31,124 nt of DNA from Clostridia bacterium (GCA_900758165.1 CAAEQN010000008.1:1-31124), one strand, 5' to 3'. Shown: positions 1 through 8,956, counted from the stretch's first letter. A program made the numbers and translations. The notes: generated by a model not told the origin, from the sequence alone.

Positions 1-47
1 ATTACATTGTATTGGATTAACCATGTTTTTTCAATATATAATAAAAA

Positions 48-81
48 ATTTGTAGACATTTTTTATATTTTGCCTACAAAT
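48..81 (-). terminator. Intrinsic terminator of rng
   Basis: ATTTGTAG (48-55) pairs with CTACAAAT (74-81). Read on the minus strand the second arm runs into a T tract. The rng stop codon (74-76) lies inside the upstream arm, so transcription ends right at the end of the gene. Confidence 0.8.
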
Positions 82-1279
82 ATTTTACACTAACTGTCAT
101 TTCTAATAAGTCCAATTTTGTAAATCCTATTATTTGAGTTTTACTTCTATCATTTTTTAATTCTTTTTCTAATAAATTTATAATTTCTTCTCTCTCTTCA
201 TCTTTTTCCATATCAATATAATCTATTACTATTATTCCGCTAATATTCTTTAGCCTTAACTGTTTGGCTATTTCAATAGTTGCTTCCATATTTACTTTTT
301 GAACAACATTCTCTTTGTTAGAGCTTTTGTTTCCAATATATTTCCCTGAATTAACATCTATTGCCGTTAATGCTTCTGTTTTATCTATTGTAATAAATCC
401 TCCACACTTTAACCAAATCTTTCGTTTTTCAATCCCTTCAATTTGTTGTTCTAATCCAAATATTTGCATATATTCTCGTTTAGTATCAAGTACTAGTTCA
501 ATGTCATTTTTATTTATCTGTTCTAAATATATTTTTACAGAATTAAAAACTTCTTTTTCATTTGTTGTTATTCTTGAGATATCTGTTTCTAAAACACTTA
601 TTAAGAATTTTGTTGTATCACTTTCATTTTTGAATATTAATTTAGGTTCTCTATTTACTGATATATTTTTATATGTTCTTTCTATCTTTTTCCATAATGT
701 TATTAATTCTTCTATATCTTCTTGTATTTCTTTTTCTTTTTTTCCTAACGCTCCCGTCCTTAAAATCACTCCATATTTTTCTTTATACTTTGATAAAATA
801 TGGCTAGCTATTTGTTTTAGTCTCTTTCTTTCTTCTTCATTCTCAATTTTTTGAGATACTGTTATAAAATCTACGTTTATCATTAAAACACAAAGTCTGC
901 CTGTTAAACTAATATTTTTAGATACCTTTGCGCCTTTTTTTCCTTCTTCTTCTTTCTTTACTTGTACTAATATGCTATTATTTGGTTTTAGATAATCACC
1001 AATATTATATTTTGACAACTCTTCTTGCTTATTTCCCGTTTGATTACTAACTTTTGGAATTATATCTTTTATATATATAAATGCATTTTTATTTTTTCCA
1101 ATGTCTATAAAAGCTGATTGCATACCAGGCAATATATTTCTTACGATTCCACAATATATGTTTCCTTCTGATGCTTTATCCTGCTTTGTATCTTCACATT
1201 TTTCTAATAATCTCCCGTCTTCTAATAAAGCTACTAGTTTATTCTTCCCTTTGTTTTTATCAATTATAATCTCTTTCAT
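74..1279 (-). CDS. rng: Ribonuclease G/E family endoribonuclease, short form
   Basis: This is a single-strand-specific endoribonuclease of the RNase E/G family, acting in rRNA maturation and mRNA decay. An S1-like RNA-binding region covers roughly residues 36-125. The catalytic block includes TAIDVNSGK (metal-binding Asp about D308) and VIDYIDM (about D353), the positions of the two catalytic aspartates of RNase E. The protein has 401 residues and stops shortly after FTKLDLLEMT, where family members normally continue into a CPxC Zn-link that holds the dimer. That motif is absent, and the terminator at the stop codon suggests this is the true end. The start has an AGGAG site a few bases upstream. 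The gene follows pth by 17 nt and is probably co-transcribed with it. The family call is firm; the choice between RNase G and an E-like name is less so. Confidence 0.92.
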   Translation of the reverse strand: MKEIIIDKNKGKNKLVALLEDGRLLEKCEDTKQDKASEGNIYCGIVRNILPGMQSAFIDIGKNKNAFIYIKDIIPKVSNQTGNKQEELSKYNIGDYLKPNNSILVQVKKEEEGKKGAKVSKNISLTGRLCVLMINVDFITVSQKIENEEERKRLKQIASHILSKYKEKYGVILRTGALGKKEKEIQEDIEELITLWKKIERTYKNISVNREPKLIFKNESDTTKFLISVLETDISRITTNEKEVFNSVKIYLEQINKNDIELVLDTKREYMQIFGLEQQIEGIEKRKIWLKCGGFITIDKTEALTAIDVNSGKYIGNKSSNKENVVQKVNMEATIEIAKQLRLKNISGIIVIDYIDMEKDEEREEIINLLEKELKNDRSKTQIIGFTKLDLLEMTVSVKYL

Positions 1280-1296
1280 GTATTCTCCTATATGTA

Positions 1297-1854
1297 TTAA
1301 TTTAATTTATTCATAGCATTGTCTATTCCTATTTTCAATATTTCTTCAACAGCTTGTGCTGCTTTAACTATTCCATTCTCTAGTTTGACATATTCGTCAT
1401 CATCAACTCTTGTTATTACATAATTAATTAGATTGAATATTTTTTCTTTACTTCCTGTTCCTACTCTTATTCTTGGAAATTCTTCTGTATTTAGCTCATG
1501 TACTACAGATTTCATTCCATTATGAGTTCCTGCTCCACCTTTTTTTCTTATTTTAATTGTTCCGGTCTCTATATCAATGTCATCATAAATAACAATTATG
1601 TTTTCTGGTTTTACTTTATAAAAATCCATAAATGGTTTTACTGCTTCTCCACTTAAGTTCATATATGTTTGAGGTTTTAATAAGATTACTTTTTCATCTT
1701 CAATTATTCCAGTTCCATATAGTGAATTATACTTTTCTTTTTGTACTTCTATATTAAATTTTTTTGATAATTTATTTATTACATCAAACCCCATATTATG
1801 CCTTGTTTTTGAATATTCTGGTTCTGGGTTTCCTAATCCTACAATTAAATACAT
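1297..1854 (-). CDS. pth: Peptidyl-tRNA hydrolase
   Basis: Pth cleaves the ester bond of peptidyl-tRNAs released from stalled ribosomes, recycling tRNA in the cytoplasm. At 185 residues it has the usual length. Family motifs are intact: GLGNPEPEYSKTRHNMGF near the N-terminus with the catalytic His (H19), MNLSGEAV with the substrate-binding Asn, YDDIDIETG with the catalytic Asp, and GGAGTHNGMKSV. A GAGAGGTAAGG purine-rich site precedes the ATG. It is the first gene of a pth-rng unit and is divergent from era. A minus-strand promoter (-35 TTGCAA, 17-nt spacer, -10 TATACT) lies 33-61 nt upstream of the start. Confidence 0.97.
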   Translation of the reverse strand: MYLIVGLGNPEPEYSKTRHNMGFDVINKLSKKFNIEVQKEKYNSLYGTGIIEDEKVILLKPQTYMNLSGEAVKPFMDFYKVKPENIIVIYDDIDIETGTIKIRKKGGAGTHNGMKSVVHELNTEEFPRIRVGTGSKEKIFNLINYVITRVDDDEYVKLENGIVKAAQAVEEILKIGIDNAMNKLN

Positions 1855-1886
1855 AAAGCCTTACCTCTCATTTTTAATTCCTTGAT

Positions 1887-1930
1887 AGTATAGCATAAAT
1901 TTTGACACTTTGCAAAATTTATTATATAAT
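1887..1930. promoter_or_regulatory. Overlapping divergent promoters for pth and era
   Basis: Plus strand: TTGACA (1902-1907), 17-nt spacer, TATAAT (1925-1930), a perfect sigma-A consensus facing era. Minus strand: TTGCAA (1910-1915), 17-nt spacer, TATACT (1887-1892), facing pth. The two promoters physically overlap, so RNA polymerase at one should hinder the other. Confidence 0.8.
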
Positions 1931-2051
1931 TCAATACAAATAAAGCTTTTTGTCGAATATGAACGTAAAAAAATTAATTTTACTTACCGTTTTCTACAAA
2001 AAAATCACTAATTAATAATTATAATAATATACATACTAATTGGAGAAATAT

Positions 2052-2969
2052 ATGGAAAATTTAAATAATAATAATTTTAAATCTGGTTTTGTTTCAATGC
2101 TTGGAAGAACTAATGTTGGAAAATCTAGCATCATCAATGCTTTAGTTGGAGAAAAAGTGGCTGCTGTTGCAAATAAAACTCAAACAACAAGAACTGCAAT
2201 AAGAGCAATTGTTAACCGCCCAAATGCACAAATAATTTTTGTAGATACTCCAGGAATACATAAGCCAAAAACAAAACTTGGAGATATAATGGTAGAAACT
2301 GCCTTTGGAGCTTCTCTAGATGTTGATATAATACTTTTTGTAATTGATGCTACTTCTTCAGAAATTGGAAAAGGTGATAGATTAATTTTAGATAAAATAA
2401 TTGAATCTAAAAAGAAGTGTATTCTTATCATAAATAAGATAGATTTGGTAGATAAAGCCCAAATTGCAAAGCTAATCTCACTATATTCTAAAGAATATAA
2501 TTTTATTTCAGTAATACCTGTTTCTGTTACAAAAGGCAAAAATTTAGATGTTTTATTAGATGAAATAGAATTAAACTTAAAGCCTGGTCCAGCATATTAT
2601 AATACAGATGAATATACTGACCAAACATTAAGGCAACTTGCAGAAGAAACAATTAGAGAAAAAACTTTGAAATTATTAAATGATGAAGTTCCACATGGAA
2701 TTTATGTAGAAGTTGAAAAAATGAAGTCTAGAAAGACTCAATTAAATGCTCCAATTTATGATATATCAGCAACCATATATTGTTTAAAAAATTCTCATAA
2801 AGGAATAATCATAGGTAAAAATGGTCAAATGCTTAAGAAAATTGGTACTTATGCAAGAGAAGATTTAGAAAAAATGCTTGATATAAAAGTCAATTTAAAA
2901 TTATGGGTTAAAGTAAAAGAAGATTGGTTAAATGATAATTCATTAATAAAAAAATTTAAATTGCAATAA
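2052..2969 (+). CDS. era: GTPase Era, 30S ribosome assembly factor
   Basis: Era binds the 3' end of 16S rRNA and helps mature the 30S subunit. The GTPase domain shows G1 GRTNVGKSS, switch region TQTTRTAIR, G3 DTPGIHK, G4 NKID and a G5-like SVTKGKN. The C-terminal KH domain carries GIIIGKNGQMLKKIG. I place the start at ATG 2052 (305 aa): a GGAG ribosome binding site at 2042-2045 lies at proper spacing. The longer frame from TTG 2040 would begin on top of that site. yqzL and recO follow, the standard Firmicutes era-yqzL-recO order. Transcription likely starts from the consensus promoter at 1902-1930, giving a leader of about 115 nt. Confidence 0.97.
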   Translation: MENLNNNNFKSGFVSMLGRTNVGKSSIINALVGEKVAAVANKTQTTRTAIRAIVNRPNAQIIFVDTPGIHKPKTKLGDIMVETAFGASLDVDIILFVIDATSSEIGKGDRLILDKIIESKKKCILIINKIDLVDKAQIAKLISLYSKEYNFISVIPVSVTKGKNLDVLLDEIELNLKPGPAYYNTDEYTDQTLRQLAEETIREKTLKLLNDEVPHGIYVEVEKMKSRKTQLNAPIYDISATIYCLKNSHKGIIIGKNGQMLKKIGTYAREDLEKMLDIKVNLKLWVKVKEDWLNDNSLIKKFKLQ

Positions 2970-3069
2970 TTTATACACTTTCATCGTTTAATGTGTAATA
3001 ACTTACAATTTTTGTAAGCATAAATTATTCAATTCTGCAAAAGATAAAACAATAGGAGATGAATTTTTT

Positions 3070-3270
3070 ATGATAAAAAAATTAGCTTGGAATACTTTTA
3101 AAAACACTGGAAATATAAACACATTTTTAGAATTAGTTGAGGTTGAAAGTCTTGAAAAGAAGTTGTCCTCTGATAGTTCTAACAATATTAATGATAACTT
3201 AAATCTTAAAAATGAGAATTTGCAAACAAATTCTCAAGAATTTAACGGTAGAAATAAAAAACAACTCTAA
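3070..3270 (+). CDS. yqzL: YqzL-family small protein
   Basis: This 66-residue protein has the YqzL signature at its start (LAWNTFKNTGNINTFLELVEVE), matching the short protein encoded between era and recO in many Firmicutes. The function of the family is unknown. The first 30 residues are the conserved part. The remainder is Asn-, Ser- and Lys-rich and looks disordered, making it longer than the roughly 47-aa Bacillus form. An AGGAG site lies 12 nt before the ATG. Position and N-terminal motif together make the call fairly safe. Confidence 0.8.
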   Translation: MIKKLAWNTFKNTGNINTFLELVEVESLEKKLSSDSSNNINDNLNLKNENLQTNSQEFNGRNKKQL

Positions 3271-3295
3271 AATATACAAATAGAAGAAGGATTTT

Positions 3296-4021
3296 ATGGG
3301 AATAATAAAAACAAAGGGAATTGTACTATTAGAAAGTAATATGGGAGATTTTGATAAAATGGTTTCTATCTTGACTCCAGATATCGGAAAAATTGGTTGT
3401 GCTGCTAAAGGAGCCAGAAAGCCTAAAAGTTTACTTTTAGCTGGAACTCAATTTTTAAGTTTTAGTGATTTAGTAATCTATAAAGGAGTAAATTCTTATA
3501 ATATCAATTCTTGTGAAGCAATTGAGATTTTTTACAACATTCGTACAGATTTAGAAAAATTAAATTATGCAGCTTTTATTACAAGATTAGTTTCTGATGT
3601 TACTTATGAAAATCAATATACTTATAATATATTACAACTTTTGCTTAATACTTTATATTTAATTTCGGAAACTGACACGGATAAAGATTTTATTTTATCT
3701 GTGTTTGAATTGCGCTTAATGGTATTATTAGGATTTTGTCCTAGTCTTGATAAATGTTCTTTATGTAAGAAAAAAGATAATATAGGATATTTTAGCATAT
3801 CAAACAATGGATATTTATGTACTGATTGTGCATTTTTAGATAAATCTGCAATTAAAATTTGTCAAGATACTTTTAATGCTTTAAAATATATAGTTTCAGC
3901 ACCTGCAAAAAAGCTTTTTTCTTTTAGTGTATCAGTAGAGTCAAAAAAAGAGCTTAAATTAATTAGCAGTCTTTATATAAACAAAAATTTAGATAAGGAA
4001 TATAAGTTCGAAAAATATTAA
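3296..4021 (+). CDS. recO: DNA repair protein RecO
   Basis: RecO loads RecA onto SSB-coated single-stranded DNA with RecR and anneals complementary strands during recombinational repair. The 241-residue protein has the N-terminal OB fold (about 1-80, opening GIIKTKGIVLLESNMGDFDKM) and a helical C-terminal domain. A four-cysteine zinc site is visible: CSLC near residue 155 and CTDC near 177. An AAGGA site precedes the ATG. It is the last gene of era-yqzL-recO and ends just before a bidirectional terminator at 4029-4064. Confidence 0.95.
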   Translation: MGIIKTKGIVLLESNMGDFDKMVSILTPDIGKIGCAAKGARKPKSLLLAGTQFLSFSDLVIYKGVNSYNINSCEAIEIFYNIRTDLEKLNYAAFITRLVSDVTYENQYTYNILQLLLNTLYLISETDTDKDFILSVFELRLMVLLGFCPSLDKCSLCKKKDNIGYFSISNNGYLCTDCAFLDKSAIKICQDTFNALKYIVSAPAKKLFSFSVSVESKKELKLISSLYINKNLDKEYKFEKY

Positions 4022-4028
4022 TATGAAA

Positions 4029-4064
4029 TCCCAATTATTAAACTTTCCGTCTAATAATTGGGGT
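4029..4064. terminator. Bidirectional terminator between recO and the DUF3048 gene
   Basis: CCCAATTATTA (4030-4040) pairs with TAATAATTGGG (4052-4062), with a short loop. A T-rich tail follows on the plus strand, and the preceding sequence is A-rich. It separates converging transcription units. Confidence 0.75.
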
Positions 4065-4097
4065 TATTTAATTCACATTATATTTATCTTCATAATA

Positions 4098-5165
4098 TTA
4101 TTCAACTGCTGTACTTTCTGTCTCTAGTTCAGTTCCTTCAATTTTAACATTTGCATTTATTGGGCAAATTTGCACAAAAGTATTTCCATCATTTACTTTT
4201 ATCTCATTTCCTTCCAAATCTTTATACACAGTTTGTGCATCTCTTGTGGATTTTTCACAAGTTATTTTTATTGCCCTGCCATTTGTTATATAATATCCAT
4301 CTAATGTTCCTATATTGTATAAATTTTGTCTATCCTTATTTTCTCCATCATTTAAAACTGTATTTTTTGCAAATGTTATTATAATATTTTTAGTTGTAGT
4401 TTTCTCGCCTGTTGACCAATCTGTTTCTTCTACACCTTTTGAATATCTTTGATATCTTTTAGTTTCGTTATTGTATATGTATTTTACTACATTTGCTTCT
4501 GAATATGGTATAACTACTGAATCTGCTTTTTGTCCGTCTTCTAAATTAACATCATCTGTTACATAGTTTAGTACACTCTTTTTGGTAGAAGTAGTTCTGT
4601 AGTTTTTGCGTTTTGCAATTTCTAAAATCTTTTCAGTGCTTGTTGCAACATTATGTGGTGCATTTTTATCTTTAACTCTCCAAAAAGATTTTGTGCTTTC
4701 TGATATTCCATTTATATTATTTACTTTCAAGCTTGATATATCACTTTGTGCTTGAGGACTCCATCCATAGTGAACATATATTGCATCATTTTCTAAAGCG
4801 TAATCTAAGAAATAATGTCTCGAACTTCTAACCGGTCCTATCTTTTCTACAGATTTTCCTTTGAATAATGCCATTAATCTGCTTTCTTTTCCTTCAACAA
4901 TTATTTCATATACCATATACGCATCATTTAATCCACCTTGAGGTAAAGCTCCTTTATGGTTATCTATCATAACAGCTATAGGTCTATCTTCACCTTTATA
5001 TATTTGAACTGACTTTTTAGGTTCTTCTTCTTTTATTACATCAGTTTCCAATGAAATTACTTGTTTTCCCTTCTTTTCTTTATATATTTTGTATGCAAAA
5101 AATCCTCCTGCTGCTAGTATAGTAATAATTAATATTATTACGAATATCTTTGTTCCTTTTTTCAT
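4098..5165 (-). CDS. DUF3048 (YerB-like) membrane-anchored protein
   Basis: This 355-aa protein belongs to the DUF3048/YerB family of secreted or membrane-anchored proteins of unknown function. An uncleaved N-terminal membrane segment (about residues 7-26) follows a KK start and is not a lipobox. The DUF3048 N-terminal domain spans roughly 50-190 (RPIAVMIDNHKGALPQGGL, GPVRSSRHYFLDYALEND, YVHYGWSPQA). The C-terminal DUF3048 part spans about 220-345. It should face the cell exterior. It is the last gene of the minus-strand run, 63 nt after the dgkA fusion, with AAGGAG before the ATG. In other Firmicutes the gene is scattered, so the context gives no clear role. Confidence 0.88.
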   Translation of the reverse strand: MKKGTKIFVIILIITILAAGGFFAYKIYKEKKGKQVISLETDVIKEEEPKKSVQIYKGEDRPIAVMIDNHKGALPQGGLNDAYMVYEIIVEGKESRLMALFKGKSVEKIGPVRSSRHYFLDYALENDAIYVHYGWSPQAQSDISSLKVNNINGISESTKSFWRVKDKNAPHNVATSTEKILEIAKRKNYRTTSTKKSVLNYVTDDVNLEDGQKADSVVIPYSEANVVKYIYNNETKRYQRYSKGVEETDWSTGEKTTTKNIIITFAKNTVLNDGENKDRQNLYNIGTLDGYYITNGRAIKITCEKSTRDAQTVYKDLEGNEIKVNDGNTFVQICPINANVKIEGTELETESTAVE

Positions 5166-5228
5166 TTTTAACTCCTTTTTAATTATGTTTTTCTATTTTA
5201 TTATCATTAGTTTTTTAATAATTATATG

Positions 5229-5981
5229 TTATTGTATTTTAAATATTGTTAACCCATATACAAGAAGTACTATTAATATTCCCATACATATTCCAAAAAC
5301 AACTTCTGCTTTTGTTCTTTCATTACTGTACACTCTATTGCCTACTACCATTATTGCAAGTGCTAGTGCTAAAGTAACTACTACTATGTCTTTACTAACT
5401 ATCCATATAGCAGTAAGTGCCGCAAAAGCAATAGCAGCCTGACCACTTGGTACAAATCCATTCTTTATTAGTTGTCCTCTTTCTTTCTTTTTAGAACATC
5501 CTGCTTTCACTGCAATTACAGCTATTACAACTAACAACATTGCCACAAATGCTAAATGCATTGGAGATTTAACCATATTATTAAATAAGCTCTCGCTAAT
5601 TGCTTTCATGTTTTCTTCTTTAAAGAATATAAAGTATCCTACTACTAATGCATTACATGCAGCAAGTACTACAGCTCCTGCTGCAACATCTTTTGCAATT
5701 TTAGCTTTTGGATGATACACATCTACAAATAAATCTACTACTGTTTCTATTGCTGTATTTATAAGTTCTGCAAATATAACCATAAAAATAGCAAATCCCA
5801 AACATAAAAATTCTGTTGTTTCTAATCCATAAAATAAACTTAACACCATTACAATTACTGCTAAAACTAATTGTATTCTTATATTCCTCTGTGTAGTAGC
5901 TGAATAAATTATTCCATTTGTTGCGTTTTTCCAAGCTTCTATAAAATTATCATTGTTTAATTTATGTTCATCTTTTTTCAT
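5229..5981 (-). CDS. dgkA: DgkA-type lipid kinase fused to a PAP2-like membrane domain
   Basis: The first ~125 residues match the Gram-positive DgkA family (undecaprenol or diacylglycerol kinase): three membrane helices, ELINTAIETVVDL with the catalytic Glu, and HPKAKIAKDVAAGAV. The remaining half has three or four hydrophobic helices and FVPSGQAAIAF, followed by NRVYSNERTKAEVVFG. These are the positions of the PSGH and SRxxxxxH motifs of PAP2 phosphatases. Both the His of PSGH (now Gln) and the later catalytic His are missing, so phosphatase activity is doubtful. The kinase segment also has TQRNIRIQ where TERNxRIH is usual. It lies downstream of ybeY in the usual ybeY-dgkA order. The start has GGGGAAG upstream. 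Fusion to PAP2 occurs in other Clostridia. Confidence 0.85.
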   Translation of the reverse strand: MKKDEHKLNNDNFIEAWKNATNGIIYSATTQRNIRIQLVLAVIVMVLSLFYGLETTEFLCLGFAIFMVIFAELINTAIETVVDLFVDVYHPKAKIAKDVAAGAVVLAACNALVVGYFIFFKEENMKAISESLFNNMVKSPMHLAFVAMLLVVIAVIAVKAGCSKKKERGQLIKNGFVPSGQAAIAFAALTAIWIVSKDIVVVTLALALAIMVVGNRVYSNERTKAEVVFGICMGILIVLLVYGLTIFKIQ

Positions 5982-6018
5982 ATAACTTCCCCTATTGCAT
6001 CTTAATTGTTTAATATAT

Positions 6019-6507
6019 TTACCTTGTAATATTTAATTTATTTAAAATATATTCTTCTTTTGGTCTCATAATTACTTTATCTTCTTCTTTTATATGGTCA
6101 TACCCCATTACGTGATAAAAGCCGTGAACTACCATATACGCTAATTCTCTAGTAGTACTATGACCATATTCTTTTGCTTGTTCTATTACCCTTGGAATAG
6201 ATATCATTATGTCTCCTAATACATCTTCTATAGGTTCATTTATCTTTAAGCTTTTATTAATTCTTTCTTCAATTTCATTTTTTTCAAACATTGGAAAAGA
6301 TAACACATCTGTCTCTTTATCAATATTTCTATATTGTTTATTTGTTTTTCTTATAGTTTCTGGGTTTGTTAAAATAACATTTAAGTATAAATTTGTTTTT
6401 GTCAAATTTTCTTCTTTAAAACAAGTCTCTACTACTTTTTCTATTAGTTCTATATATTCATTATTTTCTTGAATATCCCAGAATTCTATTTGTGTATAGT
6501 GTTTCAA
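6019..6507 (-). CDS. ybeY: Endoribonuclease YbeY (16S rRNA maturation)
   Basis: YbeY is a zinc-dependent single-strand endoribonuclease involved in 16S rRNA 3'-end maturation and late 30S quality control. The HGFYHVMGYDH motif (H128, H132, H138) gives the three zinc ligands. Upstream, NKQYRNIDKETDVLSFP is the conserved core. Length (162 aa) is typical. It is 37 nt upstream of the dgkA fusion and 15 nt downstream of the unknown 411-aa gene, so it belongs to the same transcription unit. The N-terminal half is richer in charged residues than most homologues, but no key residue is missing. Confidence 0.95.
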   Translation of the reverse strand: MKHYTQIEFWDIQENNEYIELIEKVVETCFKEENLTKTNLYLNVILTNPETIRKTNKQYRNIDKETDVLSFPMFEKNEIEERINKSLKINEPIEDVLGDIMISIPRVIEQAKEYGHSTTRELAYMVVHGFYHVMGYDHIKEEDKVIMRPKEEYILNKLNITR

Positions 6508-6522
6508 AATATTACCTCTTTA

Positions 6523-7758
6523 TTATATTATTACTTTTTCTTTTTTTAAGACTTCTCCAGCTCCATCTTTTGTATAATTTCCACTTGATATATAAGAATT
6601 TTTTAACTTTCTCATTGCTCCTAATGTTACTAATTTTCTCTTATAGAATTTTATAATCCTGCAATATCTATTTACATTTTTATATACTTCTTTAAGTTCT
6701 CTTTTTAAAAATAATATTTCTTTTTGTTTAGAATATTCCATATAATTTTTTTCTTTTAGTAAACTAATCTTTTTATATTCTTCCCAAAACTTTTTATAGT
6801 TTTCTCTCTCGAAAGGCTTGTCCCAATAAATTTTACTAGATAATAGTTTTAAATTATAATCATCTATTAGATTTATTAGTAAGCAATATGCTTTCTCTTG
6901 TTTTCTATTTATTTTTGTATCCATTATTAATGTTCTTGTGTCCATTAATAATTTTTCATAACATTGTTCTGCTACAACTAAAGGTAAACTATGTGTAAAT
7001 AGTTTTCTACTAATTCCTAATAATATCATATTTTTTTCTATAATATCGTTTTGATCTAGCTTTCCTACTGTAAATCTTTCAAAATTTTTATAATCATTCA
7101 ATATATCTTGATAGATTTTATTTTCTGGCTCTTCTTTCATTTTAATTGGCAAAATGTCTGTAATATATTCTTCTACTGTTGAAAATATTTTGTCATAAAT
7201 TTCGTTCTTTTCGCTTTGAGAAAGATTATTTGATAATTTTATAGAATAATTCTTTAATAATCTTTTATACAAAGCTTCCATTCTACTTGAATAAAAATGT
7301 TCATATTTTTTTAATAATTTTTCTTTATTTAATTCTTTTACTGTATCATAATCTAATTGTATTAAGAATATTTGTTTTCTGTATTTATATTCTAAATATT
7401 CCTCATCTTTTAAGTGTACTACCATATAATATTTTGATAGAGCTTCCTTTTCAAATCCTGTTGCTGTACCATTTTTAACTTTTTTATAAACATTATCCAT
7501 TATGTGTTTATCTATTGATTCCAAATATAATGAAAATGTTGTCTCATATTTCTTTTCTGCCTCATCCTGCTTTTCAGGATTTGAGTCAGTTTGACTTTCC
7601 ACATAAGCATCATAAGCTTTTAACACATTGTTTCTTTTAATAGAAATTAACATTCCATTAATTCCTATTTTTGTTGGTATTAGCAACTTTGTTATAGTAT
7701 TTGTTATTCTCGTAAAAAACTTTTTATCAGAATAAACCTTAAGACTTCTTTCTTCCAT
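6523..7758 (-). CDS. Unrecognised 411-aa helical protein
   Basis: I do not recognise this protein. It has 411 residues, is strongly Lys/Glu/Tyr-rich, contains no signal peptide or convincing membrane segment, and reads as mostly alpha-helical with possible coiled-coil stretches near 95-200 and 330-375. No catalytic motif or nucleotide-binding loop is visible. GAAAGGAAG precedes the ATG. It is tightly packed in the operon: 13 nt after yqfD and 15 nt before ybeY. In Bacillus and many Clostridia this exact interval holds phoH and the HD-domain gene pgpH (yqfF), so the gene replaces them here. Translation in one long frame with good codon flow makes it a real gene. Its role is unknown; a link to sporulation or ribosome maturation is guessed from neighbours only. 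Confidence 0.85.
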   Translation of the reverse strand: MEERSLKVYSDKKFFTRITNTITKLLIPTKIGINGMLISIKRNNVLKAYDAYVESQTDSNPEKQDEAEKKYETTFSLYLESIDKHIMDNVYKKVKNGTATGFEKEALSKYYMVVHLKDEEYLEYKYRKQIFLIQLDYDTVKELNKEKLLKKYEHFYSSRMEALYKRLLKNYSIKLSNNLSQSEKNEIYDKIFSTVEEYITDILPIKMKEEPENKIYQDILNDYKNFERFTVGKLDQNDIIEKNMILLGISRKLFTHSLPLVVAEQCYEKLLMDTRTLIMDTKINRKQEKAYCLLINLIDDYNLKLLSSKIYWDKPFERENYKKFWEEYKKISLLKEKNYMEYSKQKEILFLKRELKEVYKNVNRYCRIIKFYKRKLVTLGAMRKLKNSYISSGNYTKDGAGEVLKKEKVII

Positions 7759-7771
7759 ATATATCTTCCTT

Positions 7772-8956
7772 TCAAAATACTATTTTCTCTTTTGTCCCAA
7801 TATTTTCTAATACCTCATAAGTAACTTCTGCTTCAATGTAACCATTGTTTGCGTAAGCATTTGTGTACTTTTGTAACACTTTTTCCGTATCTGGCAATTG
7901 TTCTTCTATTCTTTTTGAAGCTTTTTCTATTCCAATCTGCTTTGCTTCCTCTTCTCCGTAAGTAATTTCTTCTTCAGCTTTTTCCATGTTTGTTATTTTT
8001 ATTAATTCAATTGGTAGATAAAAATTAGAAAATATTTGTATCTTATTGTCCGTTTCTATTGTATCATATTTTTCAAATTTTGAAAGGGTTTTGTACAAAT
8101 TTATTGTAAAATTATTAAATTTTATTTTATATTTTTTCTCTGAATTTCCTGTATCCCTCTCTACTGTTTGGTTTAGTGAGATTTTCTCTTTTTCTGTATA
8201 CCATACTTTCGCTTGGACTTCACCTTCTGCATGCACATATCTTGTTCCTGTATATTTTCCTTCTATCCAACCCGCTATTAATATATCTCCTTTTGTTACA
8301 ATATCTCCTTCTTTTACTACGGGAATACCATTTTGAGCACTTATTTTTACTATCTGTGCATTTTTGACTGCTGTAATATTACAATAATCTTCTTCATTTA
8401 TAACTTCTGGTTTTGCATCTGATTCTACTATTTTTACAGTTACATTAGTTCCCTCTACAGCTATTCCAATCCAGGCTATATCTCCTCTTTCTAACCTTAT
8501 TTCATTTATTATTTTTTGTTTATCTATCTTACTTTTAAGTTTTCCTATTTTTAATCCCTTTTCTGTTAATAACGTACTAATTTCACTTTGATTTATCTTG
8601 TCTAACCCTTCTATTTTTATATTCCAAATAAATTTAGATAAAATGAATAATATTATCAATATTACTGCAATTATTATTAAAAATATTTTTCTTTTTTTAT
8701 ATTTATGTAATAAGAAAGGTAATCCTTTCTTATTTAATATCTTGACCTTACAATTAGTTTCCTTTGAAATTTTAGTTAATCTTTTAAAATCTTTTATTCC
8801 CACATTTGTATAAACTATTGTAGATTTCTTCCTTTTTGTATTCCATAGAAATATCTTATTATTTACACATTTATTTATAAATTTTTCTACGAAATATCCT
8901 TCAATTTTAATATTAACATACCCTAATAAATATTTTAACAGAATTTTTAAAAGCAT
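7772..8956 (-). CDS. yqfD: Sporulation protein YqfD
   Basis: YqfD is a conserved membrane protein of endospore formers, made in the mother cell in Bacillus. The 394-aa protein has a cytoplasmic N-terminal domain (about 1-85, including LLGYVNIKIEGYFVEKFIN), one strong membrane helix (about 90-110) and a large outer domain. That domain contains the YqfD core GDIAWIGIAVEGTNVTVKIVE and NAQIVKISAQNGIPVVKEGD. It follows yqfC directly, as in all genomes where the pair occurs. Its GAGGATC ribosome binding site abuts an 18-bp perfect palindrome in the yqfC-yqfD gap. Confidence 0.93.
   Translation of the reverse strand: MLLKILLKYLLGYVNIKIEGYFVEKFINKCVNNKIFLWNTKRKKSTIVYTNVGIKDFKRLTKISKETNCKVKILNKKGLPFLLHKYKKRKIFLIIIAVILIILFILSKFIWNIKIEGLDKINQSEISTLLTEKGLKIGKLKSKIDKQKIINEIRLERGDIAWIGIAVEGTNVTVKIVESDAKPEVINEEDYCNITAVKNAQIVKISAQNGIPVVKEGDIVTKGDILIAGWIEGKYTGTRYVHAEGEVQAKVWYTEKEKISLNQTVERDTGNSEKKYKIKFNNFTINLYKTLSKFEKYDTIETDNKIQIFSNFYLPIELIKITNMEKAEEEITYGEEEAKQIGIEKASKRIEEQLPDTEKVLQKYTNAYANNGYIEAEVTYEVLENIGTKEKIVF

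Noticed and set aside
2040..2051. TTG 2040 as start of era
   Set aside because: It overlaps the ribosome binding site that serves ATG 2052 at correct spacing.
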